A DNA stretch of 16,329 nucleotides from Porogramme epimiltina. Lineage: Eukaryota; Basidiomycota; Agaricomycetes; Polyporales; Polyporaceae. The stretch covers positions 1-16,329 of the forward strand of contig FTLJ01000802.1 in the NCBI GenBank assembly GCA_900155495.1, in the 5' to 3' direction. The translations under genes and the position numbers were made by a program. Positions 9,654 through 16,329 of the stretch are shown piece by piece; within the stretch, counting starts at the first letter, position 1, and every line of letters starts with the position of its first letter. Below the pieces are notes generated by a model. The model did not search any database and was not told where the DNA came from. It saw only the letters and a program-made list of their open reading frames with translations.

Positions 9654-9705
9654 CTATACGAGAATAATTAGCGTGCGTGGTGATATGAAGGCTCTGTAAG
9701 CTTAC
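9654..9705 (-). other. HET-B 5' leader intron (52 nt)
   Basis: GTAAGC donor, GCTAAT branch-like motif and CGTATAG acceptor. It ends 15 nt before the ATG. An alternative acceptor lies three bases further (9651). Confidence 0.75.
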
Positions 9706-9779
9706 CGCAATGAAGTAAAAGATATTTTTGGCTGGATTCGGTTTGAGGATGAGTGCAGATGAGGATGGGGAGATAGATG

Positions 9780-10195
9780 ACCGAAGTCGCCCGTATATTT
9801 ATACAGGTGACTGGAGCCCACAGTACACGCGCGTGAGAGACACTTGCGCGAGCCGCATAAGACATGTATCGGCCGGTGCGTGACCTAAACTCTGCTCAAA
9901 TTGAGGATAGTGTTATTCACGGTGTCCAATATCGGCTAGTACCTTGCTTCTGGACTCCAGTATACCGGAGTGTGAACAAGGCGAGGATCGGTGTGAAAGT
10001 TCAAAGAGCGCGAATGCTCGGGGGAGCTTTCTCCGGTGGACTGAACACTATTACGTATGAACACCAGAGTAAGATCAGAAGAACACAAACCACCGACCTC
10101 TTCGCATCATCCTAAAGCTGACTTCGGATTTGGAAAGATTAATTAATTAAAATGGGGGCAGTGTCAAGTCTTTCTGGCGTAGGGCTGCCGACATT
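9780..10195 (-). repeat. Upstream duplicated block, copy next to HET-B
   Basis: This block matches 14560-14985 upstream of HET-D. Anchors are TTGAGGATAGTGT (9901-9913 against 14670-14682), GTGTCCAATA (9922-9931 against 14691-14700) and CACTATTACGT (10046-10056 against 14817-14827), at nearly equal spacing. The match ends near 10195. HET-B and HET-D therefore were duplicated with their upstream sequence; HET-A lacks it. Confidence 0.75.
9794..9803 (-). promoter_or_regulatory. TATA box of HET-B
   Basis: TATAAATATA on the minus strand, 156 nt before the ATG and about 90 nt before the leader intron donor. The surrounding sequence (CCAGTCACC upstream, CGGGCGAC downstream) is mirrored in diverged form before HET-D. 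Confidence 0.65.
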
Positions 10196-10450
10196 GTAGC
10201 AGCTTCTGACTATATCCAGAGGGACCACGTGGAGGAGTACGACATGCTGCGTGGTGTGGCACCATCTGACAGTGGAACGAAACTCATTCTACAAGAGCCT
10301 CAATAGAGGAAACCAGCAATAATGGAAACGGGAGGACGCCCTCGTGTTCGGGAGCCAGAAGAGTCGGGATGATGCTGGGAATGGAGCCGAATGGAAGGTG
10401 GTCACACCCCGTGGCAAGCGCTTTGAGGTGGATGGACGGCTATGACGGGG
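10172..10450 (+). other. Coding-like plus-strand fragments, unidentified
   Basis: One frame is open from about 10172 to the stop at 10304-10306 (AADIVAASDYIQRDHVEEYD region). A second frame at about 10350-10445 reads AEWKVVTPRGKRFEVDGRL before a stop. The composition looks like real protein, but the pieces are short and out of frame with each other. I do not recognise the family. A decayed gene or retroelement fragment is the likeliest reading. Confidence 0.3.
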
Positions 10451-10759
10451 TGACATCTGTAGGGAAGTGTCCCTGTGGCGGCAAGGAATGGAAGGGGCGT
10501 GGACTTGTTCCGAGGAAACCGAGGAGCGCAAGTGTGCAATGCATGCCAAGACAGCACGGCGGCGGATGTCGAATTACATACCAGAACGTGGGGAGGCATG
10601 GTAGACTCATACGGTACAAGCTATCATACATATGTTACAGATGTCTTATCCACCACTTTTCCAACTCCACGTGCGCCCTTACAGAGAGCAAAACTACAGA
10701 TGTGGGATCATACACGACGCTTCACCTATGTCTGAACCAACGAGCGCACATGCCACATT
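10451..10759. other. Spacer downstream of HET-D
   Basis: This is the 3' flank of the HET-D pseudogene. I see no supported gene or repeat. The long plus-strand frame that runs from 10369 into HET-D has no family features. Confidence 0.35.
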
Positions 10760-12189
10760 TCATGACAGTTTCGGACGCTTCCTATCGGGCGTGGTGGCGG
10801 ATGACGCAGAGTCGTCTCTTGGACGCGGCGTTTTCCGAGTCTGAAGCGATGTCCCCTTACGGGCAACGGTCCGTGGAGGAGTAGCCGCCTGCACTGGCCC
10901 ACGAGGCGGAGTTTCTAGTATGGTAGGGTTTGATCCATGTGCGAGTGGGAAACTGAGTGTGGAATGATCCTGAACGGGTGCTGCCGATGGGAAAGAATTA
11001 TGGAGGAGCCGGCTGACATTGTTGTTGAGATCGGACACGAGTTGGTTGAGTGTGACGAACAACTTGCTGAGCTCGGTTGCATCGGCGGGGGTCGACAGAG
11101 ATGGATATGATAACTCGAGTGTCTGCTGGCTGTCTTCAGGGTCTAACTTAATGCCGGGGGAGGGGTTGGGCTGGCCGCGACTAGCACGGGGGGAAGGGGT
11201 GTCACATCTATCGTCGTGATGTGGGAGAGGGACTGGAGACATGACACGGGGAGCGTCCAGGATCTGTACGGTGGGCGTCGGCCCAGGAGGGGGTGACTGG
11301 GACAACAGAGGTGGCAGGTATATGTTTGCATTCTTTTGGATCTCCTCGTACACGCTCCCGATGAGCCCGAGGTTGAGAACGAGCGTGCGCTCCGGCGCGT
11401 GCGGGCAGAGCGTGAAAGTCAGACAAATTGTGCGCTCCTCGTTCCCGAACTCGCGTGTGCGGTAAGGCCAGGTCTCGATGTGGTCCTTCGAGCAGTCGTG
11501 CACGTACTCCTCCATAGGCTGACGCCACGTGTCACGATGGTAGTGATCGGCCCACGCCCAGTGGCACGGACGCTCCGCGGTTGACGCTTCTGTGCATGTC
11601 CCGAGGAAGATGCAAACTGACTCTAACAGTTCAGAGGACTCGCAGCGCAGCGATATAGCTTGTATCGATGCGGCGCCAGAGGATACCACTTCGGTTGCGG
11701 GGTAGAGCTCGAGTGAATGCAGCGTTTGGATTAGCGTCCGAGGAATCCGGAAGTGGGCGTGCGCGACATCGGGAAGGAAGTCACACCATGCAGAAGATGA
11801 GAGCTGTCTCTCCGTCCAGTCGCAGGTGGGTGGGCCGTGATATATATATCGCGCCAGATCGCTGTTACGGGCCTTCCGCGGAAGTGGAGGCTGTGGGCGT
11901 CGCTACCAAGGCAGGCCAACCTGAAGGGTCGGTAATCGGTTTCGGTTGGTGGACGAAATGTCCACGTGACGTAGTACAGCTGGGGCGATGGGCCCTGAGT
12001 CTCGTCGTTCGGCGTTGGATGGAGGAGGAGGCCGAGGTGCTCGGCAACGACATGTTCAGCATTCCACCGGCATGGGAGGACAGCAATCGTAACACCGTCG
12101 ACCTCGGCAACTTGGATATGACATTTCATGCCGTGCGGGGTGACCTCGAAGGAGGGAAACTCGCCGTCGGCTTGGTACAGCGGACCGTC

Positions 12190-12261
12190 CTTGAAGTTAT
12201 AACGCATTCATTTCCATGTCAGCTCGAACAGAAATACGTAGAGACAGCCCATTACACGTAC
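12190..12261 (-). other. HET-D coding intron (72 nt)
   Basis: GTACGT donor after Asp-Gln-Lys codons, CTGAC branch-like motif, TTCAAG acceptor before GACGGT. It contains an in-frame TGA (12208-12210). Removal joins the reading frames on both sides. Confidence 0.85.
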
Positions 12262-12840
12262 CTTCTGATCTACCCGAGAGTTTGAGGAAGATGGCAATTC
12301 GGCAGGAGAGGGTCTCTGCAGGGAGGAGTACGCGTCTGACCATCCTTCAAAACGACTCGGAGAGGGGGCGAATAGGAATATATCCGGGTTGTGGAGAGCC
12401 TCGTTTTGAGATGGAAGTCCTTGTTCTCCCTCGTCGTCACTGGGATAATGGCAGGGGCCCCAAGCGAACAGTGTCGCGTCCGGAATTCGCTTCACGAGCT
12501 TCGCTTGCAACCTCTGGAAAGCATATCGCCCCTCCCCGTACATCGTCGGCATATTGATATCAAACAGGCCCAACAGACAGTATGCCTCGTCCTCCACCCG
12601 CGTCGTCTTGCGTTTCGCTGCCCAGGACATACGCGTTGCGATCGAGGCGTCGACTCTGAAGTCCCGCTCGCGAGTAAGGTACTCCACTTTGACACCTGTG
12701 CACTCGGAAAGGGGACCACGGAGATCGTATTTGGTTCCAAGTTTCCTCCATTCCTTCGAGAAGAACACGACAAACGCAGGGGCGAGGAGCTCTTGCAGCG
12801 TCCATCCTCGTAAGTGCCACCGCGATGTGCGGAACTTTGA

Positions 12841-12846
12841 CCCTTG
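12841..12846. repeat. Target site duplication, left copy
   Basis: CCCTTG, identical to 14014-14019, directly outside the terminal inverted repeats of the insertion. A 7-bp reading (ACCCTTG) is possible at the cost of one base of repeat symmetry. Confidence 0.8.
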
Positions 12847-12873
12847 TGTGGCTCGTATTGTGGGTAAAAAATA
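12847..12873 (+). repeat. Left terminal inverted repeat
   Basis: It begins TGTGGCTCGTATTGTGGG and continues with TAAAAAATA. It matches the reverse complement of 13987-14013 (beginning TATGGCACGTATTTAGGG) at 23 of 27 positions. Confidence 0.85.
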
Positions 12874-12989
12874 GAAATGCACAGGAAACGGGAGGTTGAA
12901 GTAGTATTTGTATAAAATTAACAAGTGTTATTGTCATTGTCACAGTCTTACCTGAATTTATGCATGTGGTGAAGCTCGTAGGCCGTAAT

Positions 12990-13160
12990 TTCACAAGTTG
13001 TAGCAGAACGGATATATGTTGCAGGTGAACAGAGTTTTAGAGAGGAGAAGTCGCAAGTGGGAAAAGTCACAAGTGAGAAAAGTTACAGGTCAAACAACTC
13101 GCAAGTGCGTACAGCTCACAAGTGTGTAAAACTTACTTGCAAGTGAGAAACACACAAGTT
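12990..13160 (+). repeat. Left subterminal repeat array (motif GCAAGTG/ACAAGTG)
   Basis: About seven copies of a degenerate unit, consensus gtcRCAAGTGnGAAAA, cores at 12993, 13053, 13069, 13101, 13118, 13139 and 13154, with a weaker one at 13084. From 13053 onward the spacing is about 15-21 bp. The same unit occurs reverse-complemented in the right array. Confidence 0.8.
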
Positions 13161-13333
13161 GACCCGGTGAAGTTGCACGTTCCGAAAGAAGCAGGTGAGG
13201 GACACGGAACGGCTGGAGCGAAACGCCACGCTGGACAGGCTAAGCCTGTATACAGTCATGTTCACGACCTCCTCTCTCTTCCGACCAATCCCTGACATCC
13301 TCTCTGCGCAACAGTGCTTCATGCGTTCCCCAG

Positions 13334-13609
13334 GACCTGGGCGTCGAGCACTACACGCAGTGCGAAAGCGTCCCTGGCACGATCTTCATCACCGAGGCGA
13401 CGTATGTCGTCGTCTAGACGAGTGGGGAGCCCCTCACTATTCACACCAGGAATATGGAACGACGAGCAGATCACTGCCTAGAAGAAGGTGCGTCATTAAC
13501 ATACTGTGCACCTCACGCCTAGATTGCTCCGAACACGCGTCATGAAGGGCATAGAAGCAGTCCCCGCATATGGATCGTACATCTACCATCAACTGTGGGC
13601 CCTCGGCAG
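13334..13609 (+). pseudogene. Captured Old Yellow Enzyme (NADPH dehydrogenase) gene fragment
   Basis: Plus-strand exon 13334-13414 reads DLGVEHYTQCESVPGTIFIT then EATYV, a segment characteristic of the N-terminal part of OYE-family flavin oxidoreductases (the VPG-T-hhITEAT strand). After a TAG (13415-13417) and a frame shift it resumes at 13446 with PGIWNDEQITA, a TAG where the family has Trp (13479-13481), and Lys-Lys. A 60-nt intron follows, 13488-13547 (GTGCGT to ATGAAG), then GIEAVPAYGSYIYHQLWALG, matching the family's AVHAKGSYIYLQLWALGRA-type stretch. A following open piece at 13607-13702 begins QFSYLFEQFKQPYPNLA and may be a second, later OYE segment. The fragment cannot make an enzyme. 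It retains an intron, so it was copied from genomic DNA. Confidence 0.78.
13488..13547 (+). other. Retained intron in the captured OYE fragment
   Basis: GTGCGT donor directly after two Lys codons and an acceptor ATGAAG before GGCATAGAAGC. Length 60 nt. Removing it joins the two family-matching segments in frame. Confidence 0.65.
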
Positions 13610-13696
13610 TTCTCATACCTCTTCGAGCAGTTCAAGCAGCCCTATCCTAACTTGGCAAAGTCGGCATACCTCTTTTTCCGCATCATCTCCAATTTT

Positions 13697-13912
13697 CCTG
13701 ACTTGTAAGTTTCGGGCGACCCTCTTCCACCTGCATGTTTTCTTACCTGCGTGTTTTTGCACTAACAGGTTTTTGTGCCTGAGATTTTTGGCACCTGCGA
13801 GTTTTCCCCACTTGTGAGTTTTGTCCCTTGTGATTTTTGTCACTTGCGATTTTCGTGCCTGTGGGTTTTTGTGCCTGCGAGTTTTCTTACCTGCCAGGTT
13901 TTGTGCCTACGA
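13697..13912 (-). repeat. Right subterminal repeat array, inverted relative to the left
   Basis: About eleven degenerate copies on the plus strand of the form CACTTGYGAGTTTT or CACCTGCGAGTTTT, spaced about 17 bp. This is the reverse complement of the left unit, so the element could fold back on itself over its outer thirds. Such arrays are commonly transposase-binding sites in TIR elements; that role is inferred here. Confidence 0.8.
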
Positions 13913-13986
13913 GCTTCCGTCCCGAGGCCCAGGGGCTGACCAAACATGAGGTTTTCGACGCCTTATGAGGCAGCTTGCGACTTTTT

Positions 13987-14013
13987 TATTTTTTACCCTA
14001 AATACGTGCCATA
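13987..14013 (-). repeat. Right terminal inverted repeat
   Basis: Read on the minus strand it begins TATGGCACGTATTTAGGG. The A/T-rich match to the left end continues for a few bases beyond the 27 aligned positions. Confidence 0.85.
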
Positions 14014-14019
14014 CCCTTG
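14014..14019. repeat. Target site duplication, right copy
   Basis: CCCTTG, matching 12841-12846. It belongs to the coding sequence of HET-D (codons for Gln-Gly on the minus strand). Confidence 0.8.
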
Positions 14020-14411
14020 GGCGCGAGGGTTGTCGGTGTAGGGGACGTCTTTGAGATAGACGTAGCAGACCTCGGCGAGGGCGTACCAGTTGAACATCGA
14101 ATTGATCGCCTTCGAGAGCTCCGCGCTGCTTTCCTTGTCGATGCAGCACGAGTCGATCCAGATCCACTTGTAGCCGTCGCCCTCTGCGATCTCGCAGCAC
14201 TTGCGAATCTTCTCGCTGACATGGTCCCGCGGTTTTTTCCCTTCGTTCTTGCATTCTTCGATTATCTTCTGGACGTCCTGGAAAGTCTGCTCGCCTGCGG
14301 AGTCCCGAAGCCAGGTGTGAGATAGGATAGCGTATCCGCCGGGGACGGCGGCACAGTCGTTGAAGTGGCGGAGCTCAGCGCGGCTGGTGCTAAGGACCCA
14401 CATCGTACAAG

Positions 14412-14465
14412 CTGCATAAGTGGAGGGTTGGTAAGTGCGGTTCAGGATAGGGTGTATGGACTTAC
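14412..14465 (-). other. HET-D 5' leader intron (54 nt)
   Basis: GTAAGT donor and TTATGCAG acceptor, ending 8 nt before the ATG at 14403. An upstream in-frame ATG at 14565 lies only 6 nt after the TATA box, hence before any plausible transcription start, and is not used. Confidence 0.75.
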
Positions 14466-14559
14466 TGCGACGCGGCGAGAAGTTCTTCTCTGTCAATTGA
14501 ATAGATGGGCGTCGATTGGGACAAAGTGATAGATGTCGAAGGGAGGCTAGCTTGAGAGG

Positions 14560-14985
14560 AAACACTCCCGTATATTATACGAGCAACTGGAGAGTACAGT
14601 TCGCGCGGAGCAGGGCGAGAGCTACGAAAGAACCGTATCGGTTATTGGGCTGCCTAAGTCCTTCCCAACTTGAGGATAGTGTCGTTCCTCGTGTCCAATA
14701 AATCCCAGTCCGTCGCTCCCAGACTCCCGTCAGTGCGGACAAGACCAGTGCCTGTCAAAGATCCAAGGGTGTGCTGCGTGTATGTTCGGGGGAATTTTTA
14801 CCGGTGGTGTACTGAGCACTATTACGTGTGACTCAGAAGCAAGATCAGAACAACACGAAGCATCAGTACCAACCTCTATGCCACACCGTTACAACTTTGG
14901 CAGACTTGGAAAGACTGGTCATAAATGAATGAAAAGTGCATGTAGCAAGTTGCAAGTCTTGCCGGCGTGCCGCAGACGGTGGCTA
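14560..14985 (-). repeat. Upstream duplicated block, copy next to HET-D
   Basis: Paralog of 9780-10195. The two copies keep the order and spacing of several 10-13 bp identical anchors over about 400 bp. They diverge by many substitutions and small gaps, so the duplication is not recent. Confidence 0.75.
14571..14579 (-). promoter_or_regulatory. TATA box of HET-D
   Basis: TATAATATA on the minus strand, in the same relative place as the HET-B TATA box: about 110 nt before the leader-intron donor, in a recognisably paralogous context (CGTATA before it and CGGGAG after). Confidence 0.6.
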
Positions 14986-15911
14986 CCCCCATCTCAGGTG
15001 TTCAGAGGTGGTCGGACACATACGGTTGGAGGACGTCTTTGGCGAAGGGTTACTGTCGCTTACGGGTAGGACGACATAGGGATGGAAGCACGATGACGTG
15101 TAAATGGCGTGAGAGAATGATGGCCACCGTCATAGAGACGCCCGGGAGTCCACAGTGGCCTTGACGCCCACGTTCTGTCGCCGGACGTCGAGACCTTGCT
15201 CCTCAGACTCTCAGTCATGATCGCCATCATCGTACATCTAGACATGATGTTGGCCACAACTCCCCTCAAAGTCTCCCCCACAACCCGTGAGGATTGTCCC
15301 CGCATCCCTATCGCTCAGCGACTACCCCGCGTGCGGTCCTTTGTGATGCAACTGTTGCCAACAGCACCTCGCGCCGACTTCTCGCCTACTCGCCGACTCG
15401 CCGACTTGAACGCTTTTCGCTCTCAAACCAGTGCGTGTATGCGCGCGGCGCTCATATCAAGCGAGACGGCACGGTGCGCCACCGGTAGAACGGAGGGCGA
15501 CGCTAAGCCTAGAGAGTCGTGAGTTCAACCTTGCCGTGGACAGTAGCGTCCAAAATAGGGACTTGAGATCTTTGGCGCGTCGGGCAGGCAGCCCCGGTGG
15601 GGGAACGAGCCGGCAGACTGCGAAGGGAAGCACTGGAGCATGGAAGAGCTCATCTACATTAAGAATCTACGAAGATGCGCCCGTAACTGGTGGTGATTAA
15701 GGCACCGGGGACCTCCGTCACAAAAGGAGCTCGAAGTGCTGGTTCAGGACCGGGAGAAGAGAAGGGAAACCCAGGAGCGCAGTCGACGCCTGCCTCCCAT
15801 CGGACGCCCTCCTCTCGGTCTCACCTCCGCGCCTCCGCGGAACAACCGAAAGCGGGGGGGACGCGGGGCCACCGCGGGACAGGTGCTCCTGGCAGCGCGT
15901 TGCTCACCTTG
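14986..15911. other. Intergenic region without a supported gene
   Basis: Several small plus-strand frames (for example 15196-15522 and 15431-15700) have no family features. A short tandem CGCCGACTCGCCGACTT lies near 15390-15407. GC content rises around 15740-15900. I see no repeat, RNA gene or splice-supported coding structure. Confidence 0.4.
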
Positions 15912-16109
15912 TTACTTCATTGCGGATGCTGATTCTAACTGCATCGTAGATCCGTCTGCGTGATGCTGACCTGACACGCATACAAGCTGTGTGTTAGCCG
16001 CGGGCCCGTGGGTCCTGAGGATAGCTCTCCAAACAACCTCTTCGATCAGCGGACGAATAGTAATGGCGGTAGGTGCGGGGTAGGCAGCAATGCGAACGGG
16101 GTCAGACAT
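15912..16109 (-). CDS. Possible 5' part of an unidentified minus-strand gene
   Basis: The frame starts MSDPVRIAAYPAPTAITIRP and stays open for 65 codons. I do not recognise it. Support comes from its surroundings: the start context is ACCAACATG. A 55-nt intron-like segment lies upstream at 16221-16167 (GTAACC donor, CTCTAAT branch motif, AAACAG acceptor), and a GGATATAAGA TATA-like motif lies at 16280-16271. This is the same leader-intron layout as the HET genes. Where the coding sequence continues is unclear. A GTATGC donor-like site at about 15986 could start a coding intron, in which case the stop at 15912 would not be the true end. Confidence 0.35.
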   Translation of the reverse strand: MSDPVRIAAYPAPTAITIRPLIEEVVWRAILRTHGPAANTQLVCVSGQHHADGSTMQLESASAMK

Positions 16110-16166
16110 GTTGGTCCTCGCGTAGGCACGATCGGAGCGAACAGTTGGCCTACTGCAGCGTGTGTT

Positions 16167-16221
16167 CTGTTTGCAACAATTAGAGCGGTCTTCTTGTTGT
16201 ACAATCTCCAGGAAAGGTTAC
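16167..16221 (-). other. Candidate 5' leader intron of the 16109 gene (55 nt)
   Basis: GTAACC donor, CTCTAATTG branch-like motif and AAACAG acceptor. Its size matches the 52-54 nt leader introns of HET-A, B and D. Confidence 0.4.
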
Positions 16222-16270
16222 CTATACAATGTCATTACGGTCCCCCCCGCCCTGGCTACGCCGCGGGACC

Positions 16271-16278
16271 TCTTATAT
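16271..16278 (-). promoter_or_regulatory. TATA-like motif
   Basis: ATATAAGA on the minus strand, about 50 nt before the candidate leader-intron donor and 162 nt before the ATG at 16109. Confidence 0.35.
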
Positions 16279-16329
16279 CCAAAACTACTTTATGTCCCAG
16301 GAAATAGCCCACTCGTCCCGGGCCCGGCC

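Larger units (their letters stand above)
12847..14013. mobile_element. 1167-bp non-autonomous TIR DNA element inserted in HET-D
   Basis: The ends are imperfect inverted repeats of 27 bp (12847-12873 and 13987-14013), 23 of 27 matching, with a shared core GGGTAAAAAATA. They are flanked by a CCCTTG duplication. The insertion sits between a Gly and a Ser codon of a gene that aligns cleanly to HET-A and HET-B once it is removed. Inside are two inverted subterminal repeat arrays and a piece of an Old Yellow Enzyme gene. No transposase frame is present, so an autonomous relative elsewhere must have moved it. A 6-bp (or 7-bp) duplication does not settle the superfamily; hAT and Mutator are disfavoured because they make 8 and 9 bp. 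Confidence 0.87.
10760..14403 (-). pseudogene. HET-D: HET-domain gene broken by a transposon insertion and a frameshift
   Basis: The pieces are an N-terminal segment 14403-14014, an insertion at 14013-12847 with its target duplication at 12846-12841, the rest of exon 1 at 12840-12262, an intron at 12261-12190, and exon 2 at 12189-10760. The HET domain is split: YAILSHTW and WIDSCCIDK lie before the insertion, RGWTLQELLAP after it. Read through the insertion, the product stops at 13993-13995 after 136 residues. Leaving out the insertion and one duplication, exon 1 is 323 codons, exactly as in HET-A. A second break is about 5 extra bases at 11780-11784 (GTGAC on the minus strand) within the LLHG...PDVA region, which shifts frame and leads to a stop at about 11731. 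Without both breaks the frame would run about 797 residues and end in a basic DRKRPKLS tail. The TATA box and leader intron are intact, so a truncated transcript may still be made. Confidence 0.88.

Noticed and set aside
11668..12285. Long plus-strand frames (also 7717-8253 and 10369-10884)
   Set aside because: They run antisense to HET exons and have no family features. They are shadows of the GC-rich minus-strand codons.
12208..12924. A separate gene starting with ATG at 12924
   Set aside because: Its first residues come from the transposon end, and its real content begins mid HET domain at 12840. It is the middle of HET-D.
12990..13160. CRISPR-like array
   Set aside because: The units are degenerate, about 16 bp, without unique spacers, and occur in a eukaryotic element in two orientations.
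12847..14013. The insertion in HET-D as a large ordinary intron
   Set aside because: A GT-AG splice using the GT just inside the right duplication (CAAGG|GTATGG) and the AG of CAAG at the left end leaves one extra base and breaks the frame. The terminal inverted repeats and target duplication explain the segment better. Splicing at other sites is not excluded.
13993..14565. Upstream start ATG at 14565 for HET-D
   Set aside because: It is 6 nt from the TATA box, hence upstream of any plausible transcription start. The MWVL start at 14403 is shared by all copies.

Overview
The window looks like nuclear DNA of a filamentous fungus, most likely an agaricomycete basidiomycete such as a wood-decay polypore. 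The reasons are mixed-GC genes broken by very short GT-AG introns (50-72 nt, with CTNAY-type branch sites) and several proteins of the HET (heterokaryon incompatibility) family in the form typical of mushrooms. The genus call is inference. I see no bacterial, organellar or viral gene, no rRNA or tRNA and no CRISPR array.

The core is a tandem cluster of HET-domain units, all on the minus strand. From right to left they are HET-D (14403-10760, broken), HET-B (9638-6897, intact), a decayed C-terminal remnant (about 6475-5700) and HET-A (3741-1305, intact). The intact genes share one plan: a 52-53 nt intron in the 5' leader just before the ATG, a HET domain with YAILSHTW, WIDSCCINK and RGWTLQELLAP motifs, the conserved RMSWAA/EDEAYCLLG block that follows HET in mushrooms, a 70-72 nt coding intron after an Asp-Gln-Lys codon triplet, a beta-rich middle region, and a tail that differs between copies. 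HET-A and the remnant share a coiled-coil tail behind a second intron. HET-B has a longer low-complexity tail with its own coiled coil. HET-D and HET-A end in basic stretches that resemble nuclear localisation signals.

The most striking object is a 1167-bp DNA-transposon-like insertion at 12847-14013, inside the first coding exon of HET-D. It has 27-bp imperfect terminal inverted repeats and a CCCTTG duplication on both sides. Removing it with one copy of the duplication restores a first exon of exactly 323 codons, the same as HET-A. The element carries two subterminal arrays of a roughly 16-bp motif in opposite orientation. Between them lies a decayed, intron-containing piece of an Old Yellow Enzyme (NADPH dehydrogenase) gene. 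It therefore looks like a non-autonomous element that captured host sequence and then broke an incompatibility-type gene. HET-D also has an independent 5-nt frameshift at about 11780-11784.

The remainder (1-1304, 3810-5660, 6480-6896, 10200-10759, 14990-15900) is intergenic or decayed. It holds a perfect 19-bp inverted repeat at 4312-4367, a duplicated upstream block shared by HET-B and HET-D, several coding-like but broken stretches I cannot name, and a possible 5' end of another minus-strand gene at 16280-15912.
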